A stretch of DNA of 64,000 nt from an uncultured Pelagibacteraceae bacterium (GCA_902623495.1 CACNTW010000001.1:62001-126000); one strand, 5' to 3'. Shown: positions 42,324 to 51,450, numbered from the stretch's first letter. Program-made: numbers and translations. Notes: generated by a model not told the origin, from the letters alone.

Positions 42324-43634
42324 ATGAAAAAAGTATTTTTAATTTTTACATTCTTAATTCTTAATGTGTTGTTCAGTGGTTATGCTTATGCAGGTGTTAA
42401 TGAGCCTGGAGTAACTTCTATTAAAGGAGAGTGTGCTGGAGCATTTAAATATAATTACAAAAAACATATAGAAAAATCACTTAAAAAAATTAAAGAAAAA
42501 AAAACAAACTTTGTTTTCTATGCTAGTTGTGATTCTGGTAGCTATTCATATGCTCATAATAAAGGTAAAGATTTAGAGAATCTTCATAAAAAAACATACA
42601 AAAAATGCATGAAATATTCTAAGAAATATACTGGTGGTAAAGAATGTTATTTGTATGCAGTAAATGAAGAAATTGTTTGGAAATATGACCAGGCTAAAGC
42701 ATCGGCCGCATTAGAAACAAAAATAGCAGAAACAAAAATGCTAAAAGAAAAAAATGCAAAGATGGATAAAAAACCAGGAAGATTTTTTGAGGATCAACCT
42801 GATGTAAATGATGATTATCAAATTCATTTCATATACATGCTGACAGCCAGTGATAAAGATCGTGAGCTAGATATAAATGGTAAAATTGAAGAATACGCTA
42901 ACAAAATGAACGCTCTTGTTGAAAAGTTTAGTAAAAAAACAAAAGGATCTTCAGGTGTAAAAAAATATAAATACGATTATCGAAAAGATGGAAAATTAGA
43001 TGTTACCTTTATAAGGTTAGATAAAAAAAGAAAAGAACTTCATAAACATATAAATAACAATTATCGTGGTTACCTTTGGTTAAATGGATTTAATAATCCA
43101 AAAAAAGTTTATTTTACCTTTGCTGATGTAACGAGTGTTGATGGTGGAGAAGGTGGTGTTGGAATGGCATCAATGTTTCTTAAAAATAAACATAATAAAA
43201 ATATAAATAATATGGTTAAAACAGCTCTTCATGAAGTGCATCATGCGATGGGGGGAGGTTTTGCTTGTGTCCCAGGTATGAATAAAAAAGCTCATTTTTC
43301 AAGCGGCCAAGATACTGATGCAAAACATATGTTTTTTGGAAAAGCTTATGTTCATGATGTTGAAGGTTGTCCAAAAGGAGAGGATACTGTTTATTTAACT
43401 CCAACATCAAAAGATCCTTATGATCCGTTTAAACTTATATGTTTAAATGAGTGGGGAAAATATAATCATAAAAAACTTGTTGAACTTAGAGAAAAACAGA
43501 TAAGCGATCTTAAAAAAGGTAAGTGGAATTATAGAAGTGGTGGATCTGGGTGTAAGTTTAATTATTGGGACAGAGCTGGTACTGGAGTTATGAAATTATT
43601 TAATAACGAACAGGCCAATAGAGCGTATAATTGA
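42324..43634 (+). CDS. Exported putative zincin metallopeptidase
   Basis: The protein has 436 residues with a signal peptide (KKVFLIFTFLILNVLFSGYAYA). Residues about 25-120 form a Cys-containing domain (YASCDSGSYSYAH, YKKCMKYSKKYTGGKECYLYAVNEE) of a kind seen in other small exported proteins. A Lys-rich linker follows. The C-terminal region carries ALHEVHHAMGGGF, an HExxH zinc site that nearly extends to the metzincin HExxHxxGxxH, with Phe in place of the third His. FACVPG, EGCPKGED, FKLICLNEW and GGSGCKF add Cys residues for disulfides. I do not recognise a named peptidase family. Confidence 0.65.
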   Translation: MKKVFLIFTFLILNVLFSGYAYAGVNEPGVTSIKGECAGAFKYNYKKHIEKSLKKIKEKKTNFVFYASCDSGSYSYAHNKGKDLENLHKKTYKKCMKYSKKYTGGKECYLYAVNEEIVWKYDQAKASAALETKIAETKMLKEKNAKMDKKPGRFFEDQPDVNDDYQIHFIYMLTASDKDRELDINGKIEEYANKMNALVEKFSKKTKGSSGVKKYKYDYRKDGKLDVTFIRLDKKRKELHKHINNNYRGYLWLNGFNNPKKVYFTFADVTSVDGGEGGVGMASMFLKNKHNKNINNMVKTALHEVHHAMGGGFACVPGMNKKAHFSSGQDTDAKHMFFGKAYVHDVEGCPKGEDTVYLTPTSKDPYDPFKLICLNEWGKYNHKKLVELREKQISDLKKGKWNYRSGGSGCKFNYWDRAGTGVMKLFNNEQANRAYN

Positions 43635-43657
43635 AATCCAAAAGGTCATTAAATAAT

Positions 43658-44053
43658 CTAATCTCTTAATGTTAATATTTTAAAAGATAATTTTAATTTA
43701 GGGAATTTTTTACTTAAAGTTAACTTAATTTTTTTAAAAGAATCCTTGTGAATTTTATTTTCAATAGTTGAATTAAATATTTTCTTTCCATTTACTATTT
43801 TAGCTGCACCACAATCTTCATGATTAATTACTATTAATTTACTTATATTATGCAACTTTATTGAAGTTGATAAATTATCCAAAAATGTTGATTGCCATTT
43901 TTTAAATTTTTTAGAAGTTACACCAATGGCTGCTCCAGCTATAGTAAATGAGCTATATTTTCCAGTTAATTTCTTTTTTTTTAAATAATTAAAAACTTTT
44001 GGCTGAAACCTTGGATCCATACATGACAAAACCATAGCTTCATATTTTTTCAT
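43658..44053 (-). CDS. Short beta-carbonic anhydrase-like protein
   Basis: I start at ATG 44053, which overlaps the upstream stop (TAATG), rather than at the ORF-track start 44068. The 131-residue product has the zinc and catalytic dyad motif of beta-carbonic anhydrases, CMDPRF (CxDxR), and HEDCGAAK (HxxC). It is much shorter than usual beta-CAs of about 200 residues. The ligand set Cys-His-Cys with Asp-Arg is complete, so a metal site is likely. Activity is not certain. It is coupled to the PNPOx-like gene and lies within 2 kb of the gamma-class gene. Confidence 0.72.
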   Translation of the reverse strand: MKKYEAMVLSCMDPRFQPKVFNYLKKKKLTGKYSSFTIAGAAIGVTSKKFKKWQSTFLDNLSTSIKLHNISKLIVINHEDCGAAKIVNGKKIFNSTIENKIHKDSFKKIKLTLSKKFPKLKLSFKILTLRD

Positions 44054-44658
44054 TACGGTACCAACCAAGTATCTTTACTATTATCAATGTCAAATCTAGC
44101 TCTTCTATGACCTTTTGCAGCTAAATATAACCACTCAATAGATTTAATTTTACACTGTATAACAGTAAAGTTTTTATATCCTTCTTCGCTTTGTTCTTTT
44201 GTGTAATCAAAATTATCTAACTCAGGTTTTAAACCAGATGTTGGAATATCAGACTCTGTACCTGGTCCATTATCTACTAAGTAACATTTTCGACTAATAT
44301 GTTGAGTTTTCTCCCAAGATTGTTTTGTTATATCATTATTGTGATTTATAATTGCTTCAACTTTTAATCTAACCTGTATTTTTTCATCTTTATCGTAGAA
44401 TAACATCGATGAATTTGGGTTTTTTTCTAATATTTTAATTTTATCAGATCTAATATCACTGTGGAATTGTACTGTATTATTTTGTTCATCTGATTTTCTA
44501 AGAACAACAATTCTACTTTCAATATTATCTTCACTTCCACACGAAAAAACAGGTATTCTAAATGGTGAAGACCTATTAGTAACTGCATCAGTTAGCATTA
44601 ACCAAATTTTCTTTTTTATTTCGGAAAAATCCTCGTAGTAGGGAACAGTGGTAGACAC
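44053..44658 (-). CDS. Pyridoxamine 5'-phosphate oxidase-related flavin-binding protein
   Basis: The 201-residue split-barrel protein has features of the PNPOx family: SRIVVLRKSDEQNNTVQFHSDIRSDKIKILEKNPNSSMLFYDKDEKIQVRLKVEA, and near the C-terminus IKSIEWLYLAAKGHRRARFDI. These are FMN-contact positions. It is not clearly PdxH, because the C-terminal RLxxR motif typical of PdxH is absent. It may be a heme-, F420- or FMN-dependent oxidoreductase of unknown substrate. It overlaps the beta-CA-like gene and begins 2 bases after the dehydrogenase gene. Confidence 0.8.
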   Translation of the reverse strand: MSTTVPYYEDFSEIKKKIWLMLTDAVTNRSSPFRIPVFSCGSEDNIESRIVVLRKSDEQNNTVQFHSDIRSDKIKILEKNPNSSMLFYDKDEKIQVRLKVEAIINHNNDITKQSWEKTQHISRKCYLVDNGPGTESDIPTSGLKPELDNFDYTKEQSEEGYKNFTVIQCKIKSIEWLYLAAKGHRRARFDIDNSKDTWLVP

Positions 44659-44660
44659 AA

Positions 44661-45536
44661 TTACTTTTTCTTTTTTAATCTAGCTATTAAACTTGAGCTA
44701 TCCCAACGGTTTCCACCCATTTTTTGAACTTCAGCATAATAACCGTCAACAATTTCAGTTACTGGTACAGGTGAACCATTTCTTTTTGCTTCTTCAATAC
44801 ATATTTTTAAATCTTTTCTCATCCAATCCACAGCAAATCCATAATCAAATTTATCTGCCACCATAGTTTTATATCTATTTTCCATTTGCCATGACTGAGC
44901 TGCACCTTTTGAAATAGTTTCCATAACTTTATCCATATCTAAACCTGCATTAATTCCAAAATTTACTGCTTCAGATAAACCTTGAACTAAACCACCAATA
45001 CACATTTGATTAACCATCTTAGTTAATTGTCCACTGCCCGATGGTCCGATTAAAGTTACTTTTTTACTATAACAATCAATTATTGGCTCCGCTTTTTTAA
45101 AATCACTATCATCTCCACCAACCATGACAGTTAATATCCCACCTTCAGCACCTGATTGTCCTCCAGATATAGGAGCATCTAAAAAACCAAATCCTTTATC
45201 TTTTGCAGCTTTATAAAGTTCTCTAGAAATTTCAGCAGACACTGTTGAATTATCTATATATACGCATCCTTCTTTAGCATTATGAAATAACCCATTATCA
45301 CCTAAAGAAACTTGTCTTAAATCATCATCATTTCCAACACACGTAAAAATAAAATCAGCATCTTTAGCAGCTTCAGATGGTGTATCAGCCATATTACCTT
45401 TGTATTCACCAATCCATTTTTCTGCTTTTGATTTTGTTCTGTTAAAAACAGTTACATTATGTCCTGCTTTTGATATATATCCTGCCATTGGATAACCCAT
45501 TACACCAAGACCTATGAAAGCAACTTTAGAAGTCAT
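44661..45536 (-). CDS. 3-hydroxyisobutyrate dehydrogenase-family NAD(P)-dependent oxidoreductase
   Basis: This is a 291-residue beta-hydroxyacid dehydrogenase: KVAFIGLGVMGYPMAGYISKAG (Rossmann), NSTVSAEISRELYKAAKDKG, FLDAPISGGQSGAEGGILTVMVGG (substrate loop) and the catalytic Lys in GQLTKMVNQMCIGG. The family includes 3-hydroxyisobutyrate dehydrogenase, tartronate semialdehyde reductase and GHB dehydrogenases, which cannot be separated here. It is the first gene of a minus-strand operon with the PNPOx-like and beta-CA-like genes. It is divergent from the MFS gene with 8 bases between starts. Confidence 0.9.
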   Translation of the reverse strand: MTSKVAFIGLGVMGYPMAGYISKAGHNVTVFNRTKSKAEKWIGEYKGNMADTPSEAAKDADFIFTCVGNDDDLRQVSLGDNGLFHNAKEGCVYIDNSTVSAEISRELYKAAKDKGFGFLDAPISGGQSGAEGGILTVMVGGDDSDFKKAEPIIDCYSKKVTLIGPSGSGQLTKMVNQMCIGGLVQGLSEAVNFGINAGLDMDKVMETISKGAAQSWQMENRYKTMVADKFDYGFAVDWMRKDLKICIEEAKRNGSPVPVTEIVDGYYAEVQKMGGNRWDSSSLIARLKKKK

Positions 45537-45544
45537 ATTTTTTT

Positions 45545-46753
45545 ATGTTTAAAAATTTAAGTTTAAAAGTAATTGTATTTGGATTTATATTTACATTTTT
45601 TTCAAGCTTTGGACAGAGTTTTTTTCTTGGAATATTCAATACAAGTATAAGAGAGACACTATCAATAACTCATGGACAATTTGGCTCAATATATGCATCT
45701 GCAACATTGTGCAGTAGTTTATTACTTATTTGGGTTGGAAAGAAAATTGATGATATAAATATTTTCCGATTTTCAATCTATGTAACATTACTTTTATCTT
45801 TTTCTTGTTTTTTCTTTTCAAAAATTTCATCAATAGTTTTTTTATTCATTGCAATTTTTTTAATGAGATTTTCAGGTCAAGGAATGATGTCTCATACTGC
45901 AACAACAACAGTTTCAAGATATTTCACAAAATCAAGGGGTAGGGCATTAAGTATTTGCTGGTTTGGTTTATCTAGTGCTGAATTTATTTTACCTGTTTTA
46001 GTGGTATTTTTGTTGTCATTAACAACTTGGCAAAATATTTGGACAGTAATTGCTTTATTAATTTTAATATTTTTACCTATTGCATCATTCTTTTTAGTTC
46101 GAACTGTTAAACTTGATACGAGAGAAAGCACAGGAGGTGAAGAATTTAAAGAGGAAAATATCAAGCAATGGAAAAGAATTGAAGTAATAAAAGATTACAA
46201 ATTTTATATAGTAAGCATGAATATGTTAGCTATGCCCTGGATTGCAACTGGTGTATTTGTTTACCAATCATTTATTACTGAATCAAAAAACTGGGGTCCA
46301 TTTGTAATTGCTCAGTCTTTTATGTCTTATTCAGTATTTTCAGTAATTACACTTCTAATATCTGGTTTTTTAATTGATAAATTCACAAGTCGAAAACTTT
46401 TAATATTTATGAATATTCCTTTATTTCTATCGACATTTGTAATTATTTATTTTGATGCGCAATTTACTGCATTTATATTTTTAGGTTTAATTGGAATATC
46501 AAATGGTTTAGCAAACGTTTTGGGGTCTTCTACTTGGGCTGAAGTTTATGGTGTAAAGCATATTGGATCTATTAAAGCTTTGACCACTGCACTTATGGTT
46601 TTTTCAACAGCTTTTGGAACTGCTCTTTTTGGTATTTTAATTGATATCGGATTTTCAATTGAGAAAATTGCTATAATATCTGCACTTTATATACTTATTT
46701 CTTTTATTCTTCTTTTTTTAGTTAGAAAAAAATTAAATCCAATTTTAGTATAA
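45545..46753 (+). CDS. MFS transporter
   Basis: The protein has 402 residues with about 12 membrane segments in the major facilitator pattern. FFSSFGQSFFLGIFNTSIRETLSITHGQFGSIYA begins the N-terminal half; TTVSRYFTKSRGRALSICWFGLSSAEFILPVLV contains the loop with basic residues; and a central acidic loop (RESTGGEEFKEENIKQWKRIE) joins the halves. The substrate is unknown; similar carriers transport monocarboxylates or drugs. It faces the 3-HIBADH-family gene divergently. Confidence 0.88.
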   Translation: MFKNLSLKVIVFGFIFTFFSSFGQSFFLGIFNTSIRETLSITHGQFGSIYASATLCSSLLLIWVGKKIDDINIFRFSIYVTLLLSFSCFFFSKISSIVFLFIAIFLMRFSGQGMMSHTATTTVSRYFTKSRGRALSICWFGLSSAEFILPVLVVFLLSLTTWQNIWTVIALLILIFLPIASFFLVRTVKLDTRESTGGEEFKEENIKQWKRIEVIKDYKFYIVSMNMLAMPWIATGVFVYQSFITESKNWGPFVIAQSFMSYSVFSVITLLISGFLIDKFTSRKLLIFMNIPLFLSTFVIIYFDAQFTAFIFLGLIGISNGLANVLGSSTWAEVYGVKHIGSIKALTTALMVFSTAFGTALFGILIDIGFSIEKIAIISALYILISFILLFLVRKKLNPILV

Positions 46754-46794
46754 AACACTTGATTTTGTTGATCCTGGAGTATATTTAATCGCTC

Positions 46795-47322
46795 ATGGCA
46801 AGAGTTACCGTTGAAGACTGTATAGACAAAGTAGATAGCCCTTATGAATTAGTTTTGGTTGCTAAAGAAAGAGCTACTCAACTGAATTCAGGAATTGAAC
46901 CTACACTAGATAGAGATAACGACAAACACACAGTTATTGCTTTAAGAGAAATAGCTGAAGAAACAATTAAAGTTCCAGATTTAACTGAAGCTGCAGTTTA
47001 CAAACTAAGAAAACATGTAGAACAAATTGATGATACTGCTGAAGAAGATGAAGATATTGGTGATGATTTTGAGAATTTATACAAAGGTGAAATCTCAAAA
47101 AGTGGTGTACCAATTCTCCCTTCTAAAAGAGCTAGAAAAATTCCTGAAAAAATTCAGGTTTCAAAAGAAGATCTTGCTGAATTATCACCATCAGCTCAAC
47201 CTGATGTTAATGTAGAAGCCCCAAGTGAAGCTGAAGAAAATGATGACGTTTCGCTAGATCAAGTTTCAGAAGCTGAAGAACAAGTTTCAGATAACGTAAG
47301 CGACGAAGAAAATAATTCTTAA
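46795..47322 (+). CDS. rpoZ: DNA-directed RNA polymerase omega subunit with long acidic tail
   Basis: The first 60 residues are the omega fold: [30 protein letters not shown], then [17 protein letters not shown]. The rest, to residue 175, is an extension ending in a strongly acidic stretch ([35 protein letters not shown]). Omega helps assemble and stabilise the polymerase. The usual companion spoT is absent here; the gene is isolated between an MFS gene and a convergent CoA-transferase gene (TAATTA junction). Confidence 0.93.
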   Translation: MARVTVEDCIDKVDSPYELVLVAKERATQLNSGIEPTLDRDNDKHTVIALREIAEETIKVPDLTEAAVYKLRKHVEQIDDTAEEDEDIGDDFENLYKGEISKSGVPILPSKRARKIPEKIQVSKEDLAELSPSAQPDVNVEAPSEAEENDDVSLDQVSEAEEQVSDNVSDEENNS

Positions 47323-48480
47323 TTAAGAAAACTCTTTTAAAATTTGTTCCCTGTGTTCATCAAGATCAGGAATGTCACCTCTAGTACTTTTATCTTCGTA
47401 TGAAGACATTTTTATAGGATTGCCTGCTAATCTAAAATCACCAACTACTTTATGATAAGCTTTAACAATCATGTTTCTTGCTTCGACTTGAGGATTTTCT
47501 ACCGCTTCTTTAATATTAAATATCGGTCCACAAGGTATCCTTAATTTTTCCATCTCATTTACCCATTCAGAAGTATTTTTTGAAGAAAGTTTCTCTTCAA
47601 AAATTGATTTAAGTTCATTCATATTTTCACATCTGAGTGAATTGGTATTAAATCTTTTATCACTCACCATCTCAGGTATTCCTAATACTTCACAAAGTTT
47701 TTCATATAATTTATCGTTACCTGCAGCAATAATTATATAACTATCTTTTGTTTTAAATGCCTCAAACGGAGCGATTGAAGGATGTCTAGATCCCATCGGT
47801 TTAGGAATTTCATTTTTAGATAAATATCTTGCAATTGCATTTTCTAAAATCGCAATCTGGCAGTCTAACATTGAAACATCTATAAACATTCCTTTACCTG
47901 TTTTTTGTCTATCATACAAAGCTGCATTAATTCCAATCGCAGTGAAAAGGCCTGCTGTAATATCACCAATTGATGTTCCAACTCTTGTTGGTTCACTATT
48001 TGGATGACCTGTAACACTCATCAGTCCACCCATTCCTTGAACGACCATGTCATAAGCGGGTAATTCTTTTAAAGGGCCAGTCTGACCGAAACCAGATGCA
48101 GATGCGTATATTAATTTTGGATATTTTTTGCTTACATCTTTCCAACCATATCCCCATTTTTCTAAAGTACCTGGTTTAAAATTTTCTACTAAAATATCTG
48201 CTTTTGCTAAAATTTTATCAAAGATTTTTTTATCATCTTCATTTTTTAAATTAAGAGCAATACTTTCTTTTCCTCTGTTAAGTGACATAAAATATGCTGA
48301 ATAGTCTTTTACAAAAGGTCCAAACTTTCTTGAATCGTCACCAATTTCTGGTGCTTCTATTTTAATTACACGTGCACCGAGATCAGATAAAATCATTGTA
48401 CAATATGGACCCACTAAAACCCTAGTAAGATCAACAACTAATAAATTTTTTAAAGGACCATCCATAATTAAGTACGTCAT
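47323..48480 (-). CDS. CaiB/BaiF family III CoA-transferase
   Basis: The protein has 385 residues. Family III CoA-transferase motifs are DLTRVLVGPYCTMILSDLGARVIKIEAPEIGDDSR, LNRGKESIALNLKNEDDKKIF, ADILVENFKPGTLEKWGYGW and MFIDVSMLDCQIAILENAIARYL, which holds the catalytic Asp. Start 48480 or the Met at 48465 (MDGPLKNLLVVDL) are both possible. It transfers CoA between acids. Being divergent from a TRAP operon that ends in malonyl-CoA decarboxylase, it is a good candidate for activating the imported acid, probably malonate. Confidence 0.9.
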   Translation of the reverse strand: MTYLIMDGPLKNLLVVDLTRVLVGPYCTMILSDLGARVIKIEAPEIGDDSRKFGPFVKDYSAYFMSLNRGKESIALNLKNEDDKKIFDKILAKADILVENFKPGTLEKWGYGWKDVSKKYPKLIYASASGFGQTGPLKELPAYDMVVQGMGGLMSVTGHPNSEPTRVGTSIGDITAGLFTAIGINAALYDRQKTGKGMFIDVSMLDCQIAILENAIARYLSKNEIPKPMGSRHPSIAPFEAFKTKDSYIIIAAGNDKLYEKLCEVLGIPEMVSDKRFNTNSLRCENMNELKSIFEEKLSSKNTSEWVNEMEKLRIPCGPIFNIKEAVENPQVEARNMIVKAYHKVVGDFRLAGNPIKMSSYEDKSTRGDIPDLDEHREQILKEFS

Positions 48481-48548
48481 TTCCTTATATTGACTCTTCT
48501 GCTCAAGTTCAATTTAATATCATCATTATAAATAAAAAGGGGAAAACT

Positions 48549-49559
48549 ATGTTAAGAAAAATAACATTATATTTGTCTTCAATAATTATAGCTTTTTCAA
48601 TAGTAGGATCTGCATACGCAGTTACATTAAAAGCAAGTCACCAATGGCCAGGTACACCAAGAGCTGATGGCTCTTTTGACCCACGTCATGAAATGGTACA
48701 AATTATTGCTGATGAAGTAAAAAAAGCAAACGTTGATTTAGAAATTAGAATTTATCCAGCTAAGTCACTTTACAAGCCAAAAGAACAGTGGAAACCTATG
48801 ACTACAGGTCAATTAGATATTTCTGCTTTCCCATTAGCTTATGCATCAAAATTCCATCCGGAGTTTGATGCTACATTAATGCCAGGAACTGTAAAAAATC
48901 ATGAGCATGCATTGAGATTTAATAAAGGTCCAATGATGACTGAGATTAAAAAAATAATCAGTGATGCTGGTGTTGTAGTACTATCTGATGCATGGTTAGG
49001 TGGTGGTTTCGCATCAAAAACTAAATGTATCAAAAATCCAAGTGATGCTAAAGGACAAGTGATGAGAGCTGCAGGAAAAGCTTTCAACCAAATGTTAGAA
49101 GCTGCTGGTGCAGGTATTCAAAGTATGCCATCATCTGAAATTTATACTGGATTACAAACTGGTGTGTTAACAGGTGCAAATACTAGTTCAGGAAGTTTTG
49201 TGAGTTACAAAATATATGAACAAGTAAAATGTGCAACTCCTCCAGGAAAATTTGGTTTATGGTTTATGTATGAGCCAATTTTAATGTCTAAGAAAAGCTA
49301 CAATGCATTAAATTCAAGCCAACAAGTGGCTTTAATGAAAGCAGGAAAAGTTGCTGAGAAATATATGACAGCTCAAGTAGAAAACTTAGATAAAAAGTTT
49401 GAGGAAGCATACAAAGCTGCAGGTGTTAAATTAGTGTATATGGATGCTGATGATCATGCTGCATGGGTTGATATTGCAATAAAATCATCTCACAAAGCTT
49501 TTGCTGAAAAAGTTCCAGGTGGCGATAAGCTAATGGAAATGGCTTTAGCAGTTAAATAA
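48549..49559 (+). CDS. TRAP transporter substrate-binding protein (DctP family)
   Basis: The periplasmic binding protein has 336 residues with a signal peptide (LRKITLYLSSIIIAFSIVGSAYA) and the DctP core: LKASHQWPGTPRADG, EIRIYPAKSLYKPKEQW, GQVMRAAGKAFNQMLEAAGAG (Arg of the carboxylate site) and MPSSEIYTGLQTGVLTGANT. AAAGGGGAAAAC lies before the ATG. Neighbours DctQ, DctM and malonyl-CoA decarboxylase make malonate or a close dicarboxylate the likely ligand; this is inference. Confidence 0.9.
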   Translation: MLRKITLYLSSIIIAFSIVGSAYAVTLKASHQWPGTPRADGSFDPRHEMVQIIADEVKKANVDLEIRIYPAKSLYKPKEQWKPMTTGQLDISAFPLAYASKFHPEFDATLMPGTVKNHEHALRFNKGPMMTEIKKIISDAGVVVLSDAWLGGGFASKTKCIKNPSDAKGQVMRAAGKAFNQMLEAAGAGIQSMPSSEIYTGLQTGVLTGANTSSGSFVSYKIYEQVKCATPPGKFGLWFMYEPILMSKKSYNALNSSQQVALMKAGKVAEKYMTAQVENLDKKFEEAYKAAGVKLVYMDADDHAAWVDIAIKSSHKAFAEKVPGGDKLMEMALAVK

Positions 49560-49573
49560 AATAATATATAAAG

Positions 49574-49610
49574 AACCCCTATTTATTCTCTATAAGTAGG
49601 GGTTTTTTTT
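49574..49610 (+). terminator. Intrinsic terminator/attenuator directly before dctQ
   Basis: AACCCCTATTTAT (49574-49586) pairs with ATAAGTAGGGGTT (49592-49604), a 13-bp stem with loop TCTCT, followed by a T-run through 49610. The ATG of dctQ is the very next base. The GGGG of the 3' arm is the only Shine-Dalgarno-like sequence available for dctQ, so the stem probably limits both transcription and translation of the membrane subunits. Confidence 0.82.
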
Positions 49611-50105
49611 ATGAAAGAAAAATACTTAAAATTCTGTGATTATGTTGCAAGAGCTTGCGGAGCTTTTGCTGTTTTAGCTTTACTCTTATCAATTCTTGTC
49701 ATTGTTGAATTAGTTTTTGAAAGATACTTTTTTCAAAGAGCAATAACGTGGCAAACTGAGCTAGTTACAATGCTCCTAGTTGCTTCAACATTTATTGGAA
49801 GTGCATATGTTTTAAGTGAGAAAGCTCATGTAAGCATGGAGTGGATTTACGATTTTTTATCAAAGAAAAATATTTTAAGACTTAAAATTTTTACATCATT
49901 AGTCAGTTTATTATTTTTCTTAATTTTATTCTATTTTGGTTTTTTAATGGTTGAGGAAGCGTTTACTAAAAATTATTCAACAGGAACAGTTTGGGACCCT
50001 CCATTGTGGGTACCATATTCTTCTATGATGATAGGTGCTGCATTAATGATTTTACAATATATAGCAGAGATTATTAAACTTACAGACGAAAGGGATGCTA
50101 ACTAA
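49611..50105 (+). CDS. TRAP transporter small permease subunit (DctQ family)
   Basis: The protein has 164 residues and four hydrophobic segments (AFAVLALLLSILVIVELVFERYFF, LVTMLLVASTFIGSAYVL, TSLVSLLFFLILFYFGFLM, YSSMMIGAALMILQYIA). RAITWQTELVTMLLV and AHVSMEWIYDFL are typical of DctQ. It forms the membrane complex with DctM. The start follows the terminator T-run with no spacer. Its stop overlaps dctM by a base. Confidence 0.88.
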   Translation: MKEKYLKFCDYVARACGAFAVLALLLSILVIVELVFERYFFQRAITWQTELVTMLLVASTFIGSAYVLSEKAHVSMEWIYDFLSKKNILRLKIFTSLVSLLFFLILFYFGFLMVEEAFTKNYSTGTVWDPPLWVPYSSMMIGAALMILQYIAEIIKLTDERDAN

Positions 50106-51436
50106 TGGATCCATTAATAATTGCAATAATCGTTGCCGTTTTTACTTTGATAGTTTTATTTTCGGGAATACCAATTGCTTTTGGTTTAAGCTTTGTATCA
50201 ATAGCTCTTTTAGTTGCTTTCGAAGGTTTCCAAATGCTAGATGTTTTTGCTGAAACTTTCTATGCGGGATTAAATTCGTTTGTCCTACTTTCAATACCAA
50301 TGTTTATATTAATGGGGATGGCAGTTGCTAATTCCCCAGCAGGAAAAGATTTATATACAGGATTGGACAGATGGTTATGGAGGGTACCTGGAGGTTTGGT
50401 TATTTCTAATATAGGAGCTTGCTCAATTTTTGCTGCACTAAGTGGATCAAGTCCTGCAACCTGTGCTGCAATTGGCACTATGGGAATTCCTGAAATGAGA
50501 AAAAGAGGATACTCAGATCAAATTGCAACAGGAACCATAGCAGCCGGCGGAACTTTAGGAGTATTAATTCCTCCAAGTATTGTTTTAATTGTTTATGGAA
50601 TTGCAACTGGAACATCTATTGGAAGATTATTTTTAAGCGGATTGATACCAGGATTTATGCTTGCAGGTATGTTTGCCATCTGGGCACTGATACATAGTTA
50701 TTTTATAGATAAAGATTCAGCCAAAGCTTTAAAAAATAGAACGCCTCCAACTTTCAAAGAAAAAATAGAAGTTTTACCAAGGATACTTCCATTCTTAGCA
50801 ATCATTGCTGGTGTTTTATATGTTTTATATGGTGGTGTTGCTACTCCATCAGAGGCTTCAGGAGTTGGAGCTTTTTTAGTATTTGTTTTGATTGCTGTTG
50901 TCTACAAAATTTATCAGCCAAAAAAAATATGGAACATTGTTAAAGTTTCCATGAAAGAAAGTGTGATGATAATGTTTATCATCGCAGCCTCTTATCTTTT
51001 TGCTTTCACATTATCACAACTTTATGTAACTCAATCCTTAGCTCAAAGCATGGTAGAGATGAGCTCCAATAAATGGGTGGTATTTATTTTAATAAATATA
51101 TTTCTTTTGATTGCGGGTTTCTTTTTACCACCAGTTGCTGTTATTGTTATGACTTCAGCAATATTATTACCAGTTATAACTCAACTCGGATTTGATCCGT
51201 ATTGGTTTGCAATTGTATTTACAATTAATATGGAAATTGGTCTTATTACTCCACCCGTTGGACTAAACCTTTATATAATTAAAGGCATCACACCAGATGT
51301 AAGTTTGTCAGAAATTTTAAAAGGATCTATACCATTTATGATAATTATGGCTTTAGCTATACTTATTTTGTGTATTTTTCCTGAGATTGTGACTTGGTTA
51401 CCTGACAAAATAATGGGTAAAAGTTTAGGTTTTTAA
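50105..51436 (+). CDS. TRAP transporter large permease subunit (DctM family)
   Basis: The protein has 443 residues and about 12 membrane segments of the DctM (IT superfamily) type: SIPMFILMGMAVANSPAGKDLY, FAALSGSSPATCAAIGTMGIPEMRKRGY (the classic SGSS-A-A block), AAGGTLGVLIPPSIVLIVYG and NMEIGLITPPVGLNLYIIKGI. It imports the ligand with Na+ or a proton gradient. Malonyl-CoA decarboxylase begins 14 bases after the stop, so transporter and enzyme are likely in one transcript. Confidence 0.94.
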   Translation: MDPLIIAIIVAVFTLIVLFSGIPIAFGLSFVSIALLVAFEGFQMLDVFAETFYAGLNSFVLLSIPMFILMGMAVANSPAGKDLYTGLDRWLWRVPGGLVISNIGACSIFAALSGSSPATCAAIGTMGIPEMRKRGYSDQIATGTIAAGGTLGVLIPPSIVLIVYGIATGTSIGRLFLSGLIPGFMLAGMFAIWALIHSYFIDKDSAKALKNRTPPTFKEKIEVLPRILPFLAIIAGVLYVLYGGVATPSEASGVGAFLVFVLIAVVYKIYQPKKIWNIVKVSMKESVMIMFIIAASYLFAFTLSQLYVTQSLAQSMVEMSSNKWVVFILINIFLLIAGFFLPPVAVIVMTSAILLPVITQLGFDPYWFAIVFTINMEIGLITPPVGLNLYIIKGITPDVSLSEILKGSIPFMIIMALAILILCIFPEIVTWLPDKIMGKSLGF

Positions 51437-51450
51437 TATATAAAAACGCC

